A DNA stretch of 64,000 bases from Chitinophagales bacterium. GTDB taxonomy: Bacteria; Bacteroidota; Bacteroidia; Chitinophagales; Chitinophagaceae. Positions 17,140-25,527 of this stretch are shown here, one piece after another (the first letter of the stretch is position 1; each line of letters starts with the position of its first letter). The notes below the pieces were generated by a model that was not told where the DNA came from, did no database searches, and was given only the letters and a program-made list of their open reading frames with translations. A program made the translations under genes and the position numbers. The stretch spans positions 62,001 to 126,000 of the forward strand of contig JACJXQ010000008.1 in assembly GCA_020636495.1 (NCBI GenBank), in the 5' to 3' direction.

Positions 17140-17535
17140 ATGGGAAAAGTGTACACAGTTTTCCTGAATGGTAAAAGAATTGCTACTACTCTATTTGAGC
17201 ATGGCGATCCACCTATGGGCGTAGTTCTTGGAGCACTTCGACTTGAAGGCATTGAATCCGGTTATGATTTTTTCAGAGCATACTGTGTAGCAAACCATAT
17301 TGAACACACAGATCATGCAGAGGATAGAATCATAATTACTGAAAGTAAAATACATGGGTTGGTGGTGTTAAATACAGACGGGAAGGAGATCAAAGGAGTA
17401 GGAGAACAGATTTCAGGTATGGATGGCGATACTTTTCAGATTGACATATTTGGCATTCCATACCCTTTTTATGAAGAAGAGTTCCCGGACCATGTAAGTA
17501 AATACAATGAGTTGTTCAAAGACAAAAGTCCTTAG
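17140..17535 (+). CDS. Hypothetical protein, 131 aa
   Basis: Soluble, acidic protein with no signal peptide or membrane span. It has beta-rich openings (YTVFLNGKRIATTLFEHGDPP) and a C-terminal aromatic and acidic segment (PYPFYEEEFPDH). Starts 6 bases after the DUF2130 stop, so translational coupling is likely. It lies just before the left hairpin end of the transposase element, whose first inverted-repeat base is 5 or 6 bases past the stop. No family recognised. Confidence 0.65.
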   Translation: MGKVYTVFLNGKRIATTLFEHGDPPMGVVLGALRLEGIESGYDFFRAYCVANHIEHTDHAEDRIIITESKIHGLVVLNTDGKEIKGVGEQISGMDGDTFQIDIFGIPYPFYEEEFPDHVSKYNELFKDKSP

Positions 17536-17540
17536 TAATA

Positions 17541-17604
17541 TGCTGTTCAAGATGTTCTGACAGGCATCTTGAACTTATAAATACTAAGCCGTTTTGCAAA
17601 CGGC
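17541..17604. repeat. Left palindromic end of the RAYT element
   Basis: Two hairpins in tandem: a 10-bp stem with a 10-base loop (17545-17574) and a 7-bp stem with loop TGC (17588-17604). Located immediately downstream of the transposase stop as read on the minus strand. Confidence 0.8.
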
Positions 17605-17620
17605 ATTCATAGTTACCAAG

Positions 17621-18151
17621 CTAATTGTAATCAGTCAGCTCAATCAAACCCTTACCACCATAAATAGTACGCGCACTACTGTAAATGTATTCTTCTTCTT
17701 TTTCTACAATATTGGCAGCAACAGGGTTTCGATGAATATAATCACGCTTCACTTTAAAAAAATTTGAAGTAGTGATCTCTTCTGCATGATTATCCTTTTG
17801 CCAGAATGTAATTTTATCATCCTGCTTCAGCAACCACAACAACCAGCTTTTGCGACTTTCCTGCTGGTTATTTTCAATTGCCTGCACAACCTGCGTCGCG
17901 GTATATTTCTTAAAATCTCGTAGTATATCGCTTAACTTGTTTCTTCCGGTACAGGAAATAATAAGGTGTATATGATTACTCATTATTACCCACGCAAATA
18001 TTTCAAGCCCTTTATTCTTCCGGCAGTATTTGAGACTATCGACAATGATATCTGCATATTCATTGCGGGTAAAAACATCTACCCACTGTACTACAGTACA
18101 TGTGATAAAGTAAACTCCTTGCTGGTCATATATTCTGTAAGCATAGCCCAT
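17621..18151 (-). CDS. REP-associated tyrosine transposase (IS200/Y1 HUH family)
   Basis: Single-strand DNA transposase-like protein of about 176 aa. The HUH metal-binding motif is MSNHIHLII. A YIHRNPV segment near the C-terminus is typical of RAYT proteins, and a nearby Tyr is the expected nucleophile. The opening YRIYDQQGVYFITCTVVQWVDVFTR is characteristic of the Bacteroidota branch. I start at the ATG at 18151; a GTG at 18169 in the same frame would add six residues. The gene looks intact, with no frameshift. RAYTs are usually domesticated single-copy genes that act on REP hairpins, and matching hairpins flank this one. Confidence 0.9.
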   Translation of the reverse strand: MGYAYRIYDQQGVYFITCTVVQWVDVFTRNEYADIIVDSLKYCRKNKGLEIFAWVIMSNHIHLIISCTGRNKLSDILRDFKKYTATQVVQAIENNQQESRKSWLLWLLKQDDKITFWQKDNHAEEITTSNFFKVKRDYIHRNPVAANIVEKEEEYIYSSARTIYGGKGLIELTDYN

Positions 18152-18198
18152 ATCGTGATAGTTTGGCACTTCAATATACTGAACTTTGGGAATGCTAT

Positions 18199-18263
18199 TG
18201 CCGTTTGCAAAACTGCTTTCTATTCAGTGTTCGAGATGCCCTCCGGAACATCTCGAACAGCAG
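18199..18263. repeat. Right palindromic end of the RAYT element
   Basis: An inverted copy of the left end. It has a 10-bp stem GTTCGAGATG / CATCTCGAAC (18229-18238, 18249-18258) and a shorter imperfect hairpin GCCGTTT / AAACTGC (18200-18216). Stem substitutions relative to the left copy are compensatory. Confidence 0.8.
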
Positions 18264-18331
18264 TGATATTATTGACTAGAAACCGTATCAGCTGTTAATG
18301 ATGTTACAAATCTCACATAGAAATCCGACAA

Positions 18332-18604
18332 CTAAGCTGTTGCAAAGAAGAAAAACCAAAATAGTGTCCAAATCAATCCAATTGAATTGAATACTAAGAG
18401 CTCGATGCTTGTTTGATATTTCGGATAATAGGCTCTACAAGCAGAAATAATTAAGAAATTAATAGTAAACAAAATCGGGAGCAGTAAAAGCCCATACCCC
18501 ATAGGACCTCCACCATTTTTCATAATTCTTATAGATAAGGGCACAAAATAAAAATTTGCCAAAATAAGAATGCTTGATACAATCCTATTTGCATTTTTGG
18601 TCAT
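18332..18604 (-). CDS. Small polytopic membrane protein, 90 aa
   Basis: Three hydrophobic segments (about residues 8-27, 36-54 and 68-88) with short polar links. The C-terminus is a very aromatic span (IWTLFWFFFFATA). No domain recognised. Ends 70 bases from the right RAYT end. Base composition is more AT-rich than the flanking enzyme genes, so it may belong to accessory DNA around the transposase. Confidence 0.55.
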   Translation of the reverse strand: MTKNANRIVSSILILANFYFVPLSIRIMKNGGGPMGYGLLLLPILFTINFLIISACRAYYPKYQTSIELLVFNSIGLIWTLFWFFFFATA

Positions 18605-18628
18605 TTATTATTTGTGTTTTGATAAATA

Positions 18629-19606
18629 TCAATAACTAAACGGCCTCTCCGCAGTCGCCATAAACTTATTCCAGATATCAGCTACAATTTCACCTGCTGG
18701 TTTAATGTCTTTTATCAGTCCGCTTATTTGTCCTATTTCCAGTTCGCCTTCGGTAAGGTCTCCTTCAAACATACCTTTTTTAGCGCGGGCACGGCCCAGC
18801 AGCTCTATCATTTCGTCGTTGGTGGCACAACGGTTCTCCGCCTCTGCCACACGCACATAAAAGTCGTTCTTTATCAGTCGTACGGGAGTGAGTTTTTTCA
18901 TGGTCAGCACGGTGTCACCTTCGTTCGCGTCAACTACCGCCTGTTTAAAATTCTGGTGGCTACTGGCCTCGGGGCTGCATACAAAACGGCTGCCCACCTG
19001 CACACCTTCGGCACCCAGCGCCATCATAGCATACATGGCACGACCCGTGGCAATGCCTCCCGCTGCTATCACGGGTATATGCACCGCTGCACGCACCATC
19101 GGTACCAGGCAGAGCGTGGTGGTCTCTTCGCGACCGTTGTGTCCGCCCGCTTCAAAGCCTTCGGCCACTACCGCGTCCACTCCGGCATCTTCGCTTTTCT
19201 TGGCAAACTTCGCACTGCTTACTACATGCACTACTTTAATGCCTTGTTCCTGTAAGGTCTTTGTCCATGTTTTGGGGTTGCCAGCCGAGGTGAAAACGAC
19301 CGGTACTTTTTCTTCTATTATAATAGCGATGTGCTTATCGATATCGGGGTACAGCAACGGCAGGTTAACACCAAATGGCTTGTCTGTAGCTGCCTTGCAT
19401 TTTTGTATATGCTCTTTGAGTACTTCGGGATACATACTGCCCGCGCCTATCAGGCCCAGTCCGCCCGCATTGCTCACAGCAGAAGCCAGCCTCCAGCCCG
19501 ACGCCCATATCATACCCGCCTGTATTATGGGGTATTTTATTCCGAACAGTTCGGTGATGCGGTTATTGAATGTATTGTCAGCAGTTATCTTTCCTTCAAA
19601 GAGCAT
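18629..19606 (-). CDS. Nitronate monooxygenase / NAD(P)H-dependent flavin oxidoreductase
   Basis: FMN-dependent TIM-barrel enzyme of 325 aa, 2-nitropropane dioxygenase family. Visible features are the N-terminal KYPIIQAGMIWASG strand, the central VVAEGFEAGGHNGRE loop and the FMN phosphate-binding region AAGGIATGRAMYAMMALGAEGVQVGSRF. The family oxidises alkyl nitronates or reduces quinones or enoyl-ACP (FabK relatives). FabI elsewhere in the window makes a FabK role unnecessary, so detoxification is more likely. Begins 11 bases after the M16 peptidase stop; probably co-transcribed. Confidence 0.88.
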   Translation of the reverse strand: MLFEGKITADNTFNNRITELFGIKYPIIQAGMIWASGWRLASAVSNAGGLGLIGAGSMYPEVLKEHIQKCKAATDKPFGVNLPLLYPDIDKHIAIIIEEKVPVVFTSAGNPKTWTKTLQEQGIKVVHVVSSAKFAKKSEDAGVDAVVAEGFEAGGHNGREETTTLCLVPMVRAAVHIPVIAAGGIATGRAMYAMMALGAEGVQVGSRFVCSPEASSHQNFKQAVVDANEGDTVLTMKKLTPVRLIKNDFYVRVAEAENRCATNDEMIELLGRARAKKGMFEGDLTEGELEIGQISGLIKDIKPAGEIVADIWNKFMATAERPFSY

Positions 19607-19617
19607 TCGTAAATAGT

Positions 19618-20859
19618 TTAGGCGTTCTTCTTTTTATAAAACAGCGTATTGCTGTTCTCTTTCCTGAAAATCTTCTTAGCCGTTTCCATCAGGAAATCAG
19701 CAGTAACAGCATTGTACTTTTCCCACTCGTCGTTGATCATAGCGGCATCGCCCAGCAACTCATAAAAGGCCAAGTTGTTGGCACGCGACAGCAGGCTCAT
19801 ATCCTCAAAAGCGATCATCGACTCTATCTTGTTCTTCACCTTGGTCAGCTCTTCGTCTGATATACCTTCGGCCAGCAGTTTTTCAACTTGTTCATTGATA
19901 GCGGCATCGGCTTCTTCCAATGTTTTGCCTTCTACTATCTTCCCTTCTATGATGAGCATACCGGGGTCAAGGCTGCCTGTGTGGTAGCTGCCAATATTGC
20001 TGAATATCTTTTGTTCTTTTACCAATGCCTGGTGCAACCTTGATGCCATACCATTGCCCATGATATCCGTTATCAGGTCGGTAGCATAGTATGCGGGCGA
20101 CATCCTGTCATCCATATGCCATGCTTTGTATATGGCGTTCAATGGCACGTCCGCTTCAAACACCTTTACTCCCGCCTCAGCCTGTGCCGGCTCCTGCGGA
20201 ATATTACGTACATACTTTTCGCCTGCAGGTATGCCGCCAAACCATTTTTCTGCCAGTGCTTTTACCTCTTCAGTAGTTACATTACCGGCAACAGCCAGTA
20301 TCGCATTGCTGGGGCGGTAATGTTTGTAGAAGAAGTTCTTTACATCTTCCAGTTGTGCTTCTTCTATATGCTTCAGCTCCTTACCTATGGTCATCCACTT
20401 ATAAGGGTGCTTTTTGTATGCCAGTGTACGCAACTCGTCCCAGGCGTTACCGTATGGCTTGTTGATGTAATGTTCTTTGAACTCCTCGCAAACCACCTTG
20501 CGCTGTACGTCCAGGCTTTTCTCGCTGAAATCCAGCGCATTCATCCTGTCGCTCTCCAGCCAGAAGGCCGTTTCTATATTCTGCACGGGTAGTTGTACGT
20601 AGTAGTTGGTAATGTCATTGGTGGTGTAGGCGTTGTTCTCACCACCCGCCATTTGCAATGGCTCATCGTATTCAGGCACATTCTCCGACCCGCCGAACAT
20701 CAGGTGCTCAAACAAGTGCGCGAACCCTGTACGTGCTTCATCCTCATCGCGGGCGCCTACGTCATACAGCACGTTTACCGCCACCATCGGGGTATTGGTA
20801 TCCCTGTGCACGATCACCTTCAATCCATTCTCAAGTGTAAACCTGTCAAACTGTATCAT
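19618..20859 (-). CDS. M16-family zinc metallopeptidase
   Basis: Pitrilysin-like inverzincin of 413 aa. The zinc motif HLFEH (His48, Glu51, His52) is intact. The distal acidic ligand region EEFKEHYINKPYGN is present, as is the typical C-terminal second half of a mitochondrial-processing-peptidase-like subunit. No signal peptide, so cytoplasmic or processed by an unknown route. It probably degrades short peptides, possibly as a homodimer, since no separate inactive M16 partner is adjacent. First gene of a leftward pair with the flavin oxidoreductase. Confidence 0.9.
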   Translation of the reverse strand: MIQFDRFTLENGLKVIVHRDTNTPMVAVNVLYDVGARDEDEARTGFAHLFEHLMFGGSENVPEYDEPLQMAGGENNAYTTNDITNYYVQLPVQNIETAFWLESDRMNALDFSEKSLDVQRKVVCEEFKEHYINKPYGNAWDELRTLAYKKHPYKWMTIGKELKHIEEAQLEDVKNFFYKHYRPSNAILAVAGNVTTEEVKALAEKWFGGIPAGEKYVRNIPQEPAQAEAGVKVFEADVPLNAIYKAWHMDDRMSPAYYATDLITDIMGNGMASRLHQALVKEQKIFSNIGSYHTGSLDPGMLIIEGKIVEGKTLEEADAAINEQVEKLLAEGISDEELTKVKNKIESMIAFEDMSLLSRANNLAFYELLGDAAMINDEWEKYNAVTADFLMETAKKIFRKENSNTLFYKKKNA

Positions 20860-20955
20860 AATATCTTTTTGAACGTGGGCAAAGTTAATGGATTGGCGAT
20901 AAGTCGCCAGCCTAAAATGCAGGCATAGTCATTTTCTATGATGTGTACTTGCGCA

Positions 20956-22398
20956 TTACAGCAAACTATCTTTATGCCGCTCCAGCATATCCAGCAACCT
21001 GTCTACATGATGCAGGTGTGTGCGGAAGGACAGACAAGCGAAACGCAACACATATTGCCCATTCAGCATAGTAGACGAGATAAATATATCTCCATCTTTA
21101 TGCATAGCCTCTACCAGGCTTTTATTAAAATCATTAGCATCTCCGGTAGGTGGCACGTAACGATATGTTACTACTGACAACTCGGCCGGGCAGGCAATCT
21201 CGAAACCGAGCGCTTTTACCTGTTCTGTAAAATAGGTAGTGAGCAATATCTTCTCCCTCAGGCAATCTTTAAAAGCCTGCTCTCCATATAATTTTAATGG
21301 CAGCCACATGCGCATACCACGAAAATGTTTACTCAGTTCAGGTGAAATATCTGCGGGTGATATTACCTCAGTAGAATGGACCGTGTCCTGCATATAGTTG
21401 GCTTCGTAGGCAAAGGCATTCTGCAAATGATGTAATTGTTTCACCAGCACGATACCCGTACCGTACGGCAGGAACATACCTTTGTGCGGGTCCATCACTA
21501 TTGAGTCTGCCAGTTCTATACCGTCAAACTTAGGTCGATAATCATCCAGTAATAAAAAGTAACCACCATAAGCAGCGTCTACATGCATCCACATATCATA
21601 CCTCTGCGCTACTTCGCTTATGCTACGTAACGGGTCGATGGCACCTACGTCTGTACTGCCAGCATTGGCAATCACCATAAATGGCAGCAAGCCTGCTTTT
21701 ATATCTACCGCAACCTGTTTTTCAAATGCGTTCACATCCATGCGGTACTGGTCGTCCATAGCGATCTTTCGCACAATGCATTCACGTAGTCCCGCAATGA
21801 TGATAGCCTTATCAACACAATGATGTGCCTGCGATGTAGTATAAATAACTGTACGCTCAAAATCGCGCGCTTTTAAGTTCTTAGCATCCCTTGCAGTTGT
21901 CACCGCTACCAGGTTAGCAATGCTACCTCCTGATGTAATATTGCCCCCGAAACCTTTTTCATAACCTACCAGCCTGCCACTCCATTCAATCAGCGCATTC
22001 TCAATACGCACTGCACCCGGCGATGCATAGAACACACCCGCATATTTATTGGTCACGTCCGCCAGGTAATCGCCAAGGGCTGCCGCGTACAACCCACCGC
22101 CCGGTATATAACCCAGGTGTCCGCCATGTGCGGTATTGATGCCCGGGTCTTCCATATGTTGCTGCAACAGGTTAACGATACTACTTATATCATTGGGAGC
22201 GGAGAAGTCCGTTGCACTCAAAGTGTCATCATCATAACCATCTTGTATAAAAGTGTGCGCGTCCGCCAACCTGCCAAGGAAAGCTTCAGCATATTGTTGC
22301 ACCTCTGCAGTTACTTCTTTTCTTGCAGTTGTATCGGGGTCTAAAACATTGCTTTTTTCTTCCAGCTCTTTTATCCGGCTGACCAGTTCATTGCTCAT
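20956..22398 (-). CDS. PLP-dependent group II amino-acid decarboxylase family protein
   Basis: Fold-type I PLP enzyme of about 480 aa in the glutamate / aromatic L-amino-acid / diaminobutyrate decarboxylase group. The PLP lysine is in MDPHKGMFLPYG. The preceding WMHVDAAYGG holds the conserved Asp and Ala that contact the pyridine ring. ITSGGSIANLVA near the N-terminus is another family block. I start at the ATG at 22398; an upstream frame to 22467 would overlap the divergent deaminase promoter region. Substrate cannot be fixed from sequence. Divergent from the cytosine deaminase, with 84 bases between starts. Confidence 0.88.
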   Translation of the reverse strand: MSNELVSRIKELEEKSNVLDPDTTARKEVTAEVQQYAEAFLGRLADAHTFIQDGYDDDTLSATDFSAPNDISSIVNLLQQHMEDPGINTAHGGHLGYIPGGGLYAAALGDYLADVTNKYAGVFYASPGAVRIENALIEWSGRLVGYEKGFGGNITSGGSIANLVAVTTARDAKNLKARDFERTVIYTTSQAHHCVDKAIIIAGLRECIVRKIAMDDQYRMDVNAFEKQVAVDIKAGLLPFMVIANAGSTDVGAIDPLRSISEVAQRYDMWMHVDAAYGGYFLLLDDYRPKFDGIELADSIVMDPHKGMFLPYGTGIVLVKQLHHLQNAFAYEANYMQDTVHSTEVISPADISPELSKHFRGMRMWLPLKLYGEQAFKDCLREKILLTTYFTEQVKALGFEIACPAELSVVTYRYVPPTGDANDFNKSLVEAMHKDGDIFISSTMLNGQYVLRFACLSFRTHLHHVDRLLDMLERHKDSLL

Positions 22399-22482
22399 AA
22401 GGCAACAAATGTAGCGAAACAGGGAATAAGTATTAATTTGCATTATGCACTTGTTGCGGTGCATCAACTAACACTGTTACAT

Positions 22483-22920
22483 ATGGACGAATTTCTACAG
22501 GCAGCAATTGAAGAGGCTAAAAAAGGATTACAGGAAGGAGGTATTCCCATCGGTTCGGTCATTGTTCACAATGGTGTAATAATCGGCCGGGGGCACAACC
22601 GACGGGTACAGAACGGCAGCGCTATACTGCATGCCGAAATGGACGCACTGGAGAATGCAGGCAGGCAAACCGCACATGTATACAAAGAATGTACTTTGTA
22701 CACAACACTATCACCCTGTGCTATGTGTACAGGTGCTATCATACTGTATGGCATACCTAAGGTAGTCATTGGTGAACATGAGACCTTTATGGGTGAGGAA
22801 GAACTGCTGAAACAAAGAGGTGTTGATGTAGCTGTTATGAATGACCATGAATGTGCGCATATCATGACTGAGTTCATACAGAATAGGCCGGAACTATGGA
22901 ACGAGGACATAGGCAAATAG
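22483..22920 (+). CDS. Cytosine deaminase, fungal (Fcy1) type
   Basis: Cytosolic zinc deaminase of 145 aa that likely converts cytosine to uracil for pyrimidine salvage. The zinc site is HAE at 50-52 and PCAMC at 78-82 (His50, Cys79, Cys82, catalytic Glu52). Beyond the general family, the protein closely follows the yeast cytosine deaminase. Shared features are ENAGR after the HAE, a near-identical TLYTTLSPC-MCTGAII-YGIP segment, and the C-terminal W-EDIG ending, whose Asp142 corresponds to the base-contacting Asp of the yeast enzyme. Most bacteria use the unrelated CodA amidohydrolase. I chose the ATG at 22483; an in-frame ATG at 22438 would add 15 unconserved residues. Confidence 0.88.
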   Translation: MDEFLQAAIEEAKKGLQEGGIPIGSVIVHNGVIIGRGHNRRVQNGSAILHAEMDALENAGRQTAHVYKECTLYTTLSPCAMCTGAIILYGIPKVVIGEHETFMGEEELLKQRGVDVAVMNDHECAHIMTEFIQNRPELWNEDIGK

Positions 22921-22955
22921 AAGCCATTCATTCCTTTTAACTATTTTTACCCCAC

Positions 22956-24194
22956 ATGCATTTATATACCATCATAACTATAATAGTATCCATTGCGGCA
23001 ATTTTCGCCTTTATCAATCATAAGTTTATAAAGCTGCCGGCAACCATAGGCATTATGGCTTTGTCGCTCATCAGCTCTTTGATACTGGTAGTGATAGGCA
23101 AGTACGTGCCACATATGTTTCACTCTATTACCGACGTGGTTAAAGACCTCGATTTTTATGAGTTGCTCATCAATATGATGCTGAGCTTTCTGTTGTTCGC
23201 AGGGGCTATTCATATCAATATATCCAAACTGAAGGAACAAGGGTTGCCCGTATTTACCCTTGCCACGGTGGGCACACTTTTATCCACCTTTGTGGTAGGC
23301 GGGCTGCTGTACCTGGTATTCTGGATGTTTGGCAATCCCATTGATATGATATACTGCCTGCTTTTCGGCGCACTTATTTCACCCACCGACCCGATAGCCG
23401 TACTCGGCATCCTGAAACAGGCCAAGATACCCGGGTCGCTGGAGATGAAGATAACGGGCGAGTCATTGTTCAACGATGGTGTGGGCGTTGTGGTATTTCT
23501 ATCATTGTTAGAGATCGCTCACCTGGGTGTAGAAAATGTTTCGGGAAGTGATATTGCCAGTGCCTTTCTGCAAGAGGCCGGTGGAGGTATCCTGTATGGT
23601 GCTGTGCTGGGTTTTGTCGGCTTTCTTTTTTTGCGGGCTGTTGATAACTACCAGGTAGAAGTATTGATAACACTGGCCATTGTAATGGGTGGCTACACTC
23701 TGGCTAACGCACTGCATGTTTCCGGCCCGCTGGCCATGGTAGTAGCAGGCATCATTACCGGCAACCAGGGAAAGGAGCTGGGTATGTCGGCCATAACCCG
23801 CGATTATATCGACAAGTTCTGGGAGCTGATTGACGAGGTACTCAATGCGATACTGTTCCTGCTGATAGGTTTTGAGATGCTGGTGCTTGAAATAGATAAT
23901 ACCATGCTTATGCTGGGCCTGATAGCCGTGGCCATCGTACTGCTGGCCAGGTGGATATCAGTTGTGCTACCCGTAGTATTCCTGAAAAGGTGGGTTAAGT
24001 TTGAAAGGCATGCCATAGCCATGCTTACATGGGGCGGGCTACGCGGTGGTATCTCCGTTGCACTGGCCCTTTCTCTGCCTACCAATATGCATCGTGATGA
24101 GTTTGTATCGCTCACCTACATCATCGTCATTTTTTCAATTGTAGTGCAGGGCCTTACCATCGGCAAACTGGCCAAAAGGCTCAAAGTTTCCTGA
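22956..24194 (+). CDS. CPA1-type sodium/proton antiporter (NhaP-like)
   Basis: Inner-membrane monovalent cation/proton antiporter, 412 aa, with about 12 hydrophobic spans filling the whole length. Conserved transport motifs are the SPTDPIAVLGILK segment (around residue 140) and the ion-binding GESLFNDGVGVVVF (around 170), both characteristic of CPA1. It has no cytoplasmic C-terminal tail. It exchanges Na+ or K+ for H+ in pH and salt homeostasis. Starts 35 bases after the cytosine deaminase; co-transcription is possible but no functional link is obvious. Confidence 0.9.
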   Translation: MHLYTIITIIVSIAAIFAFINHKFIKLPATIGIMALSLISSLILVVIGKYVPHMFHSITDVVKDLDFYELLINMMLSFLLFAGAIHINISKLKEQGLPVFTLATVGTLLSTFVVGGLLYLVFWMFGNPIDMIYCLLFGALISPTDPIAVLGILKQAKIPGSLEMKITGESLFNDGVGVVVFLSLLEIAHLGVENVSGSDIASAFLQEAGGGILYGAVLGFVGFLFLRAVDNYQVEVLITLAIVMGGYTLANALHVSGPLAMVVAGIITGNQGKELGMSAITRDYIDKFWELIDEVLNAILFLLIGFEMLVLEIDNTMLMLGLIAVAIVLLARWISVVLPVVFLKRWVKFERHAIAMLTWGGLRGGISVALALSLPTNMHRDEFVSLTYIIVIFSIVVQGLTIGKLAKRLKVS

Positions 24195-24245
24195 GTACTG
24201 TTAAGCTCGGTAGTTTTTAGTATTTTTATATACAAACACTTCGCT

Positions 24246-25526
24246 ATGCGTACAGTCCTGTTCATAACAACTGCCCTGTTATGCCTTTCAGCACAAAGTT
24301 CATATGCACAAGGCAACGAACCACAAACGGGAAAGATATGTGGTACCGCCGAGGGTATGAAGGCTTTATATGATGCCTACCCTTCGGCCAAAGCAGAAGC
24401 GGAAGCATTAGAAATATTCACGCAACAGTTCACTCAACAACAAGCCAAATCAACCGCCAACCCTACTTATACCATACCCTGCGTATTTCATGTATACGGA
24501 AGTACACAAGGCGGTTATCCAATTACCGATGCACTCATACAACTGGCGCTGGATGGTGTGAACGATGACTTCAACGGCAAAAATTCTGATTACGGAACCG
24601 TACATAACCAATTCAAAGCACTGCGCAGTACATTGGATATTAAATTCGTACTGGCCAAGCTTGATCCTTCGGGCAATCCTACAACCGGTGTTCTTTACTA
24701 CCCGGTAAAAACAGGCTATGCCAGCTTAACCAAACATAATGCTGAGATAGCGCAGGAATCTTGGGACAACTACAAGTACCTGAATGTTTTTGTGATGGAA
24801 GACCTGTATGGCGACGGTATCACGAACAACTCGGGATATTCATTTTATCCTAATAATCAAATGAATGACAGCGGCTTCTCGCGCATCATATACAATGGAA
24901 GATACCTGGCAACCAACAACACGGCCAATCCTGAATTCGCCTCTGTACTTACGCACGAATTTGCACATTATTTTAACCTTCAACACACTTTCGAGGGTGG
25001 ATGCACCACTCCCAACGATAATGTTTCGGATACACCACCCTGCACTACTGCACAGGGATGCCACAGCAGCGCTACTGCCAACGCACCGCTGAACTGTAAT
25101 AACGACCTGGTGAACGCCGAGAACTACATGGACTATAATACTAACTGCTATAAGATGTTTACCAAAGGACAGGTAACACGTATGATGGCAGGATTGAACC
25201 ATACTTCCAGGATCACTTTGTGGGACTATGGCAACCTGGTAGCTACGGGATTAGTTGGCATTAATGATATAGCAGCAACTGCTGTGTACAATGTATATCC
25301 TAACCCAAACAATGGTAGTTTTGGTTTTGACCTGGGAGCGGATGCAGGCGAGTATTGTTCTATAACCATAACTGATGTAACCGGAAGAGAAGTATACTCA
25401 GATCATGTAAGTGCTGCCACAAGGCATTACAACGTAGATATTACCGGGCAGCAACCCGGGCTATACCTGCTGTTTGTGCAAACTGACAACAGTGGCAGAG
25501 CCGTACAGAAGATACATATCAGGTAA
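24246..25526 (+). CDS. Secreted M43 (pappalysin-like) metalloprotease with T9SS sorting domain
   Basis: Extracellular metzincin of 426 aa with a signal peptide of about 22 residues (ending SYAQG). The extended zinc motif HEFAHYFNLQH is at 237-247. SDTPP is at 261-265, and the Met-turn segment ENYMDYNTNCYKMFTKGQ follows, as in cytophagalysin/pappalysin enzymes. Cysteines around the active site suggest disulfides. The tail from VYPNPNNGSFGF is a type A T9SS sorting domain. Its 3' end abuts the convergent Ig-repeat gene with a single base between stop codons. Confidence 0.92.
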   Translation: MRTVLFITTALLCLSAQSSYAQGNEPQTGKICGTAEGMKALYDAYPSAKAEAEALEIFTQQFTQQQAKSTANPTYTIPCVFHVYGSTQGGYPITDALIQLALDGVNDDFNGKNSDYGTVHNQFKALRSTLDIKFVLAKLDPSGNPTTGVLYYPVKTGYASLTKHNAEIAQESWDNYKYLNVFVMEDLYGDGITNNSGYSFYPNNQMNDSGFSRIIYNGRYLATNNTANPEFASVLTHEFAHYFNLQHTFEGGCTTPNDNVSDTPPCTTAQGCHSSATANAPLNCNNDLVNAENYMDYNTNCYKMFTKGQVTRMMAGLNHTSRITLWDYGNLVATGLVGINDIAATAVYNVYPNPNNGSFGFDLGADAGEYCSITITDVTGREVYSDHVSAATRHYNVDITGQQPGLYLLFVQTDNSGRAVQKIHIR

Positions 25527-25527
25527 T

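Larger units (their letters stand above)
17541..18263. mobile_element. RAYT (REP-associated tyrosine transposase) element with palindromic ends
   Basis: A Y1 HUH transposase gene is framed by two related ends in inverted orientation. Left end: hairpin GTTCAAGATG / CATCTTGAAC (17545-17554 with 17565-17574), then a second hairpin GCCGTTT / AAACGGC (17588-17604). Right end, when reverse-complemented, gives GTTCGAGATG / CATCTCGAAC (18249-18258 with 18229-18238), then TTTTGCAAACGGC near 18200-18212. The stem bases A and T of the left end are replaced by G and C on the right, so pairing is kept. This is the layout expected of a REP/RAYT unit; no target-site duplication is evident. Confidence 0.8.

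Noticed and set aside
15928..18604. Defence island around DUF2130 and the RAYT
   Set aside because: No recognised defence effector or nuclease-helicase pair; the RAYT is a domesticated transposase type and the small neighbours are unrecognised.
18888..19616. A 242-codon plus-strand frame over the flavin oxidoreductase
   Set aside because: Antisense shadow of a recognised enzyme.
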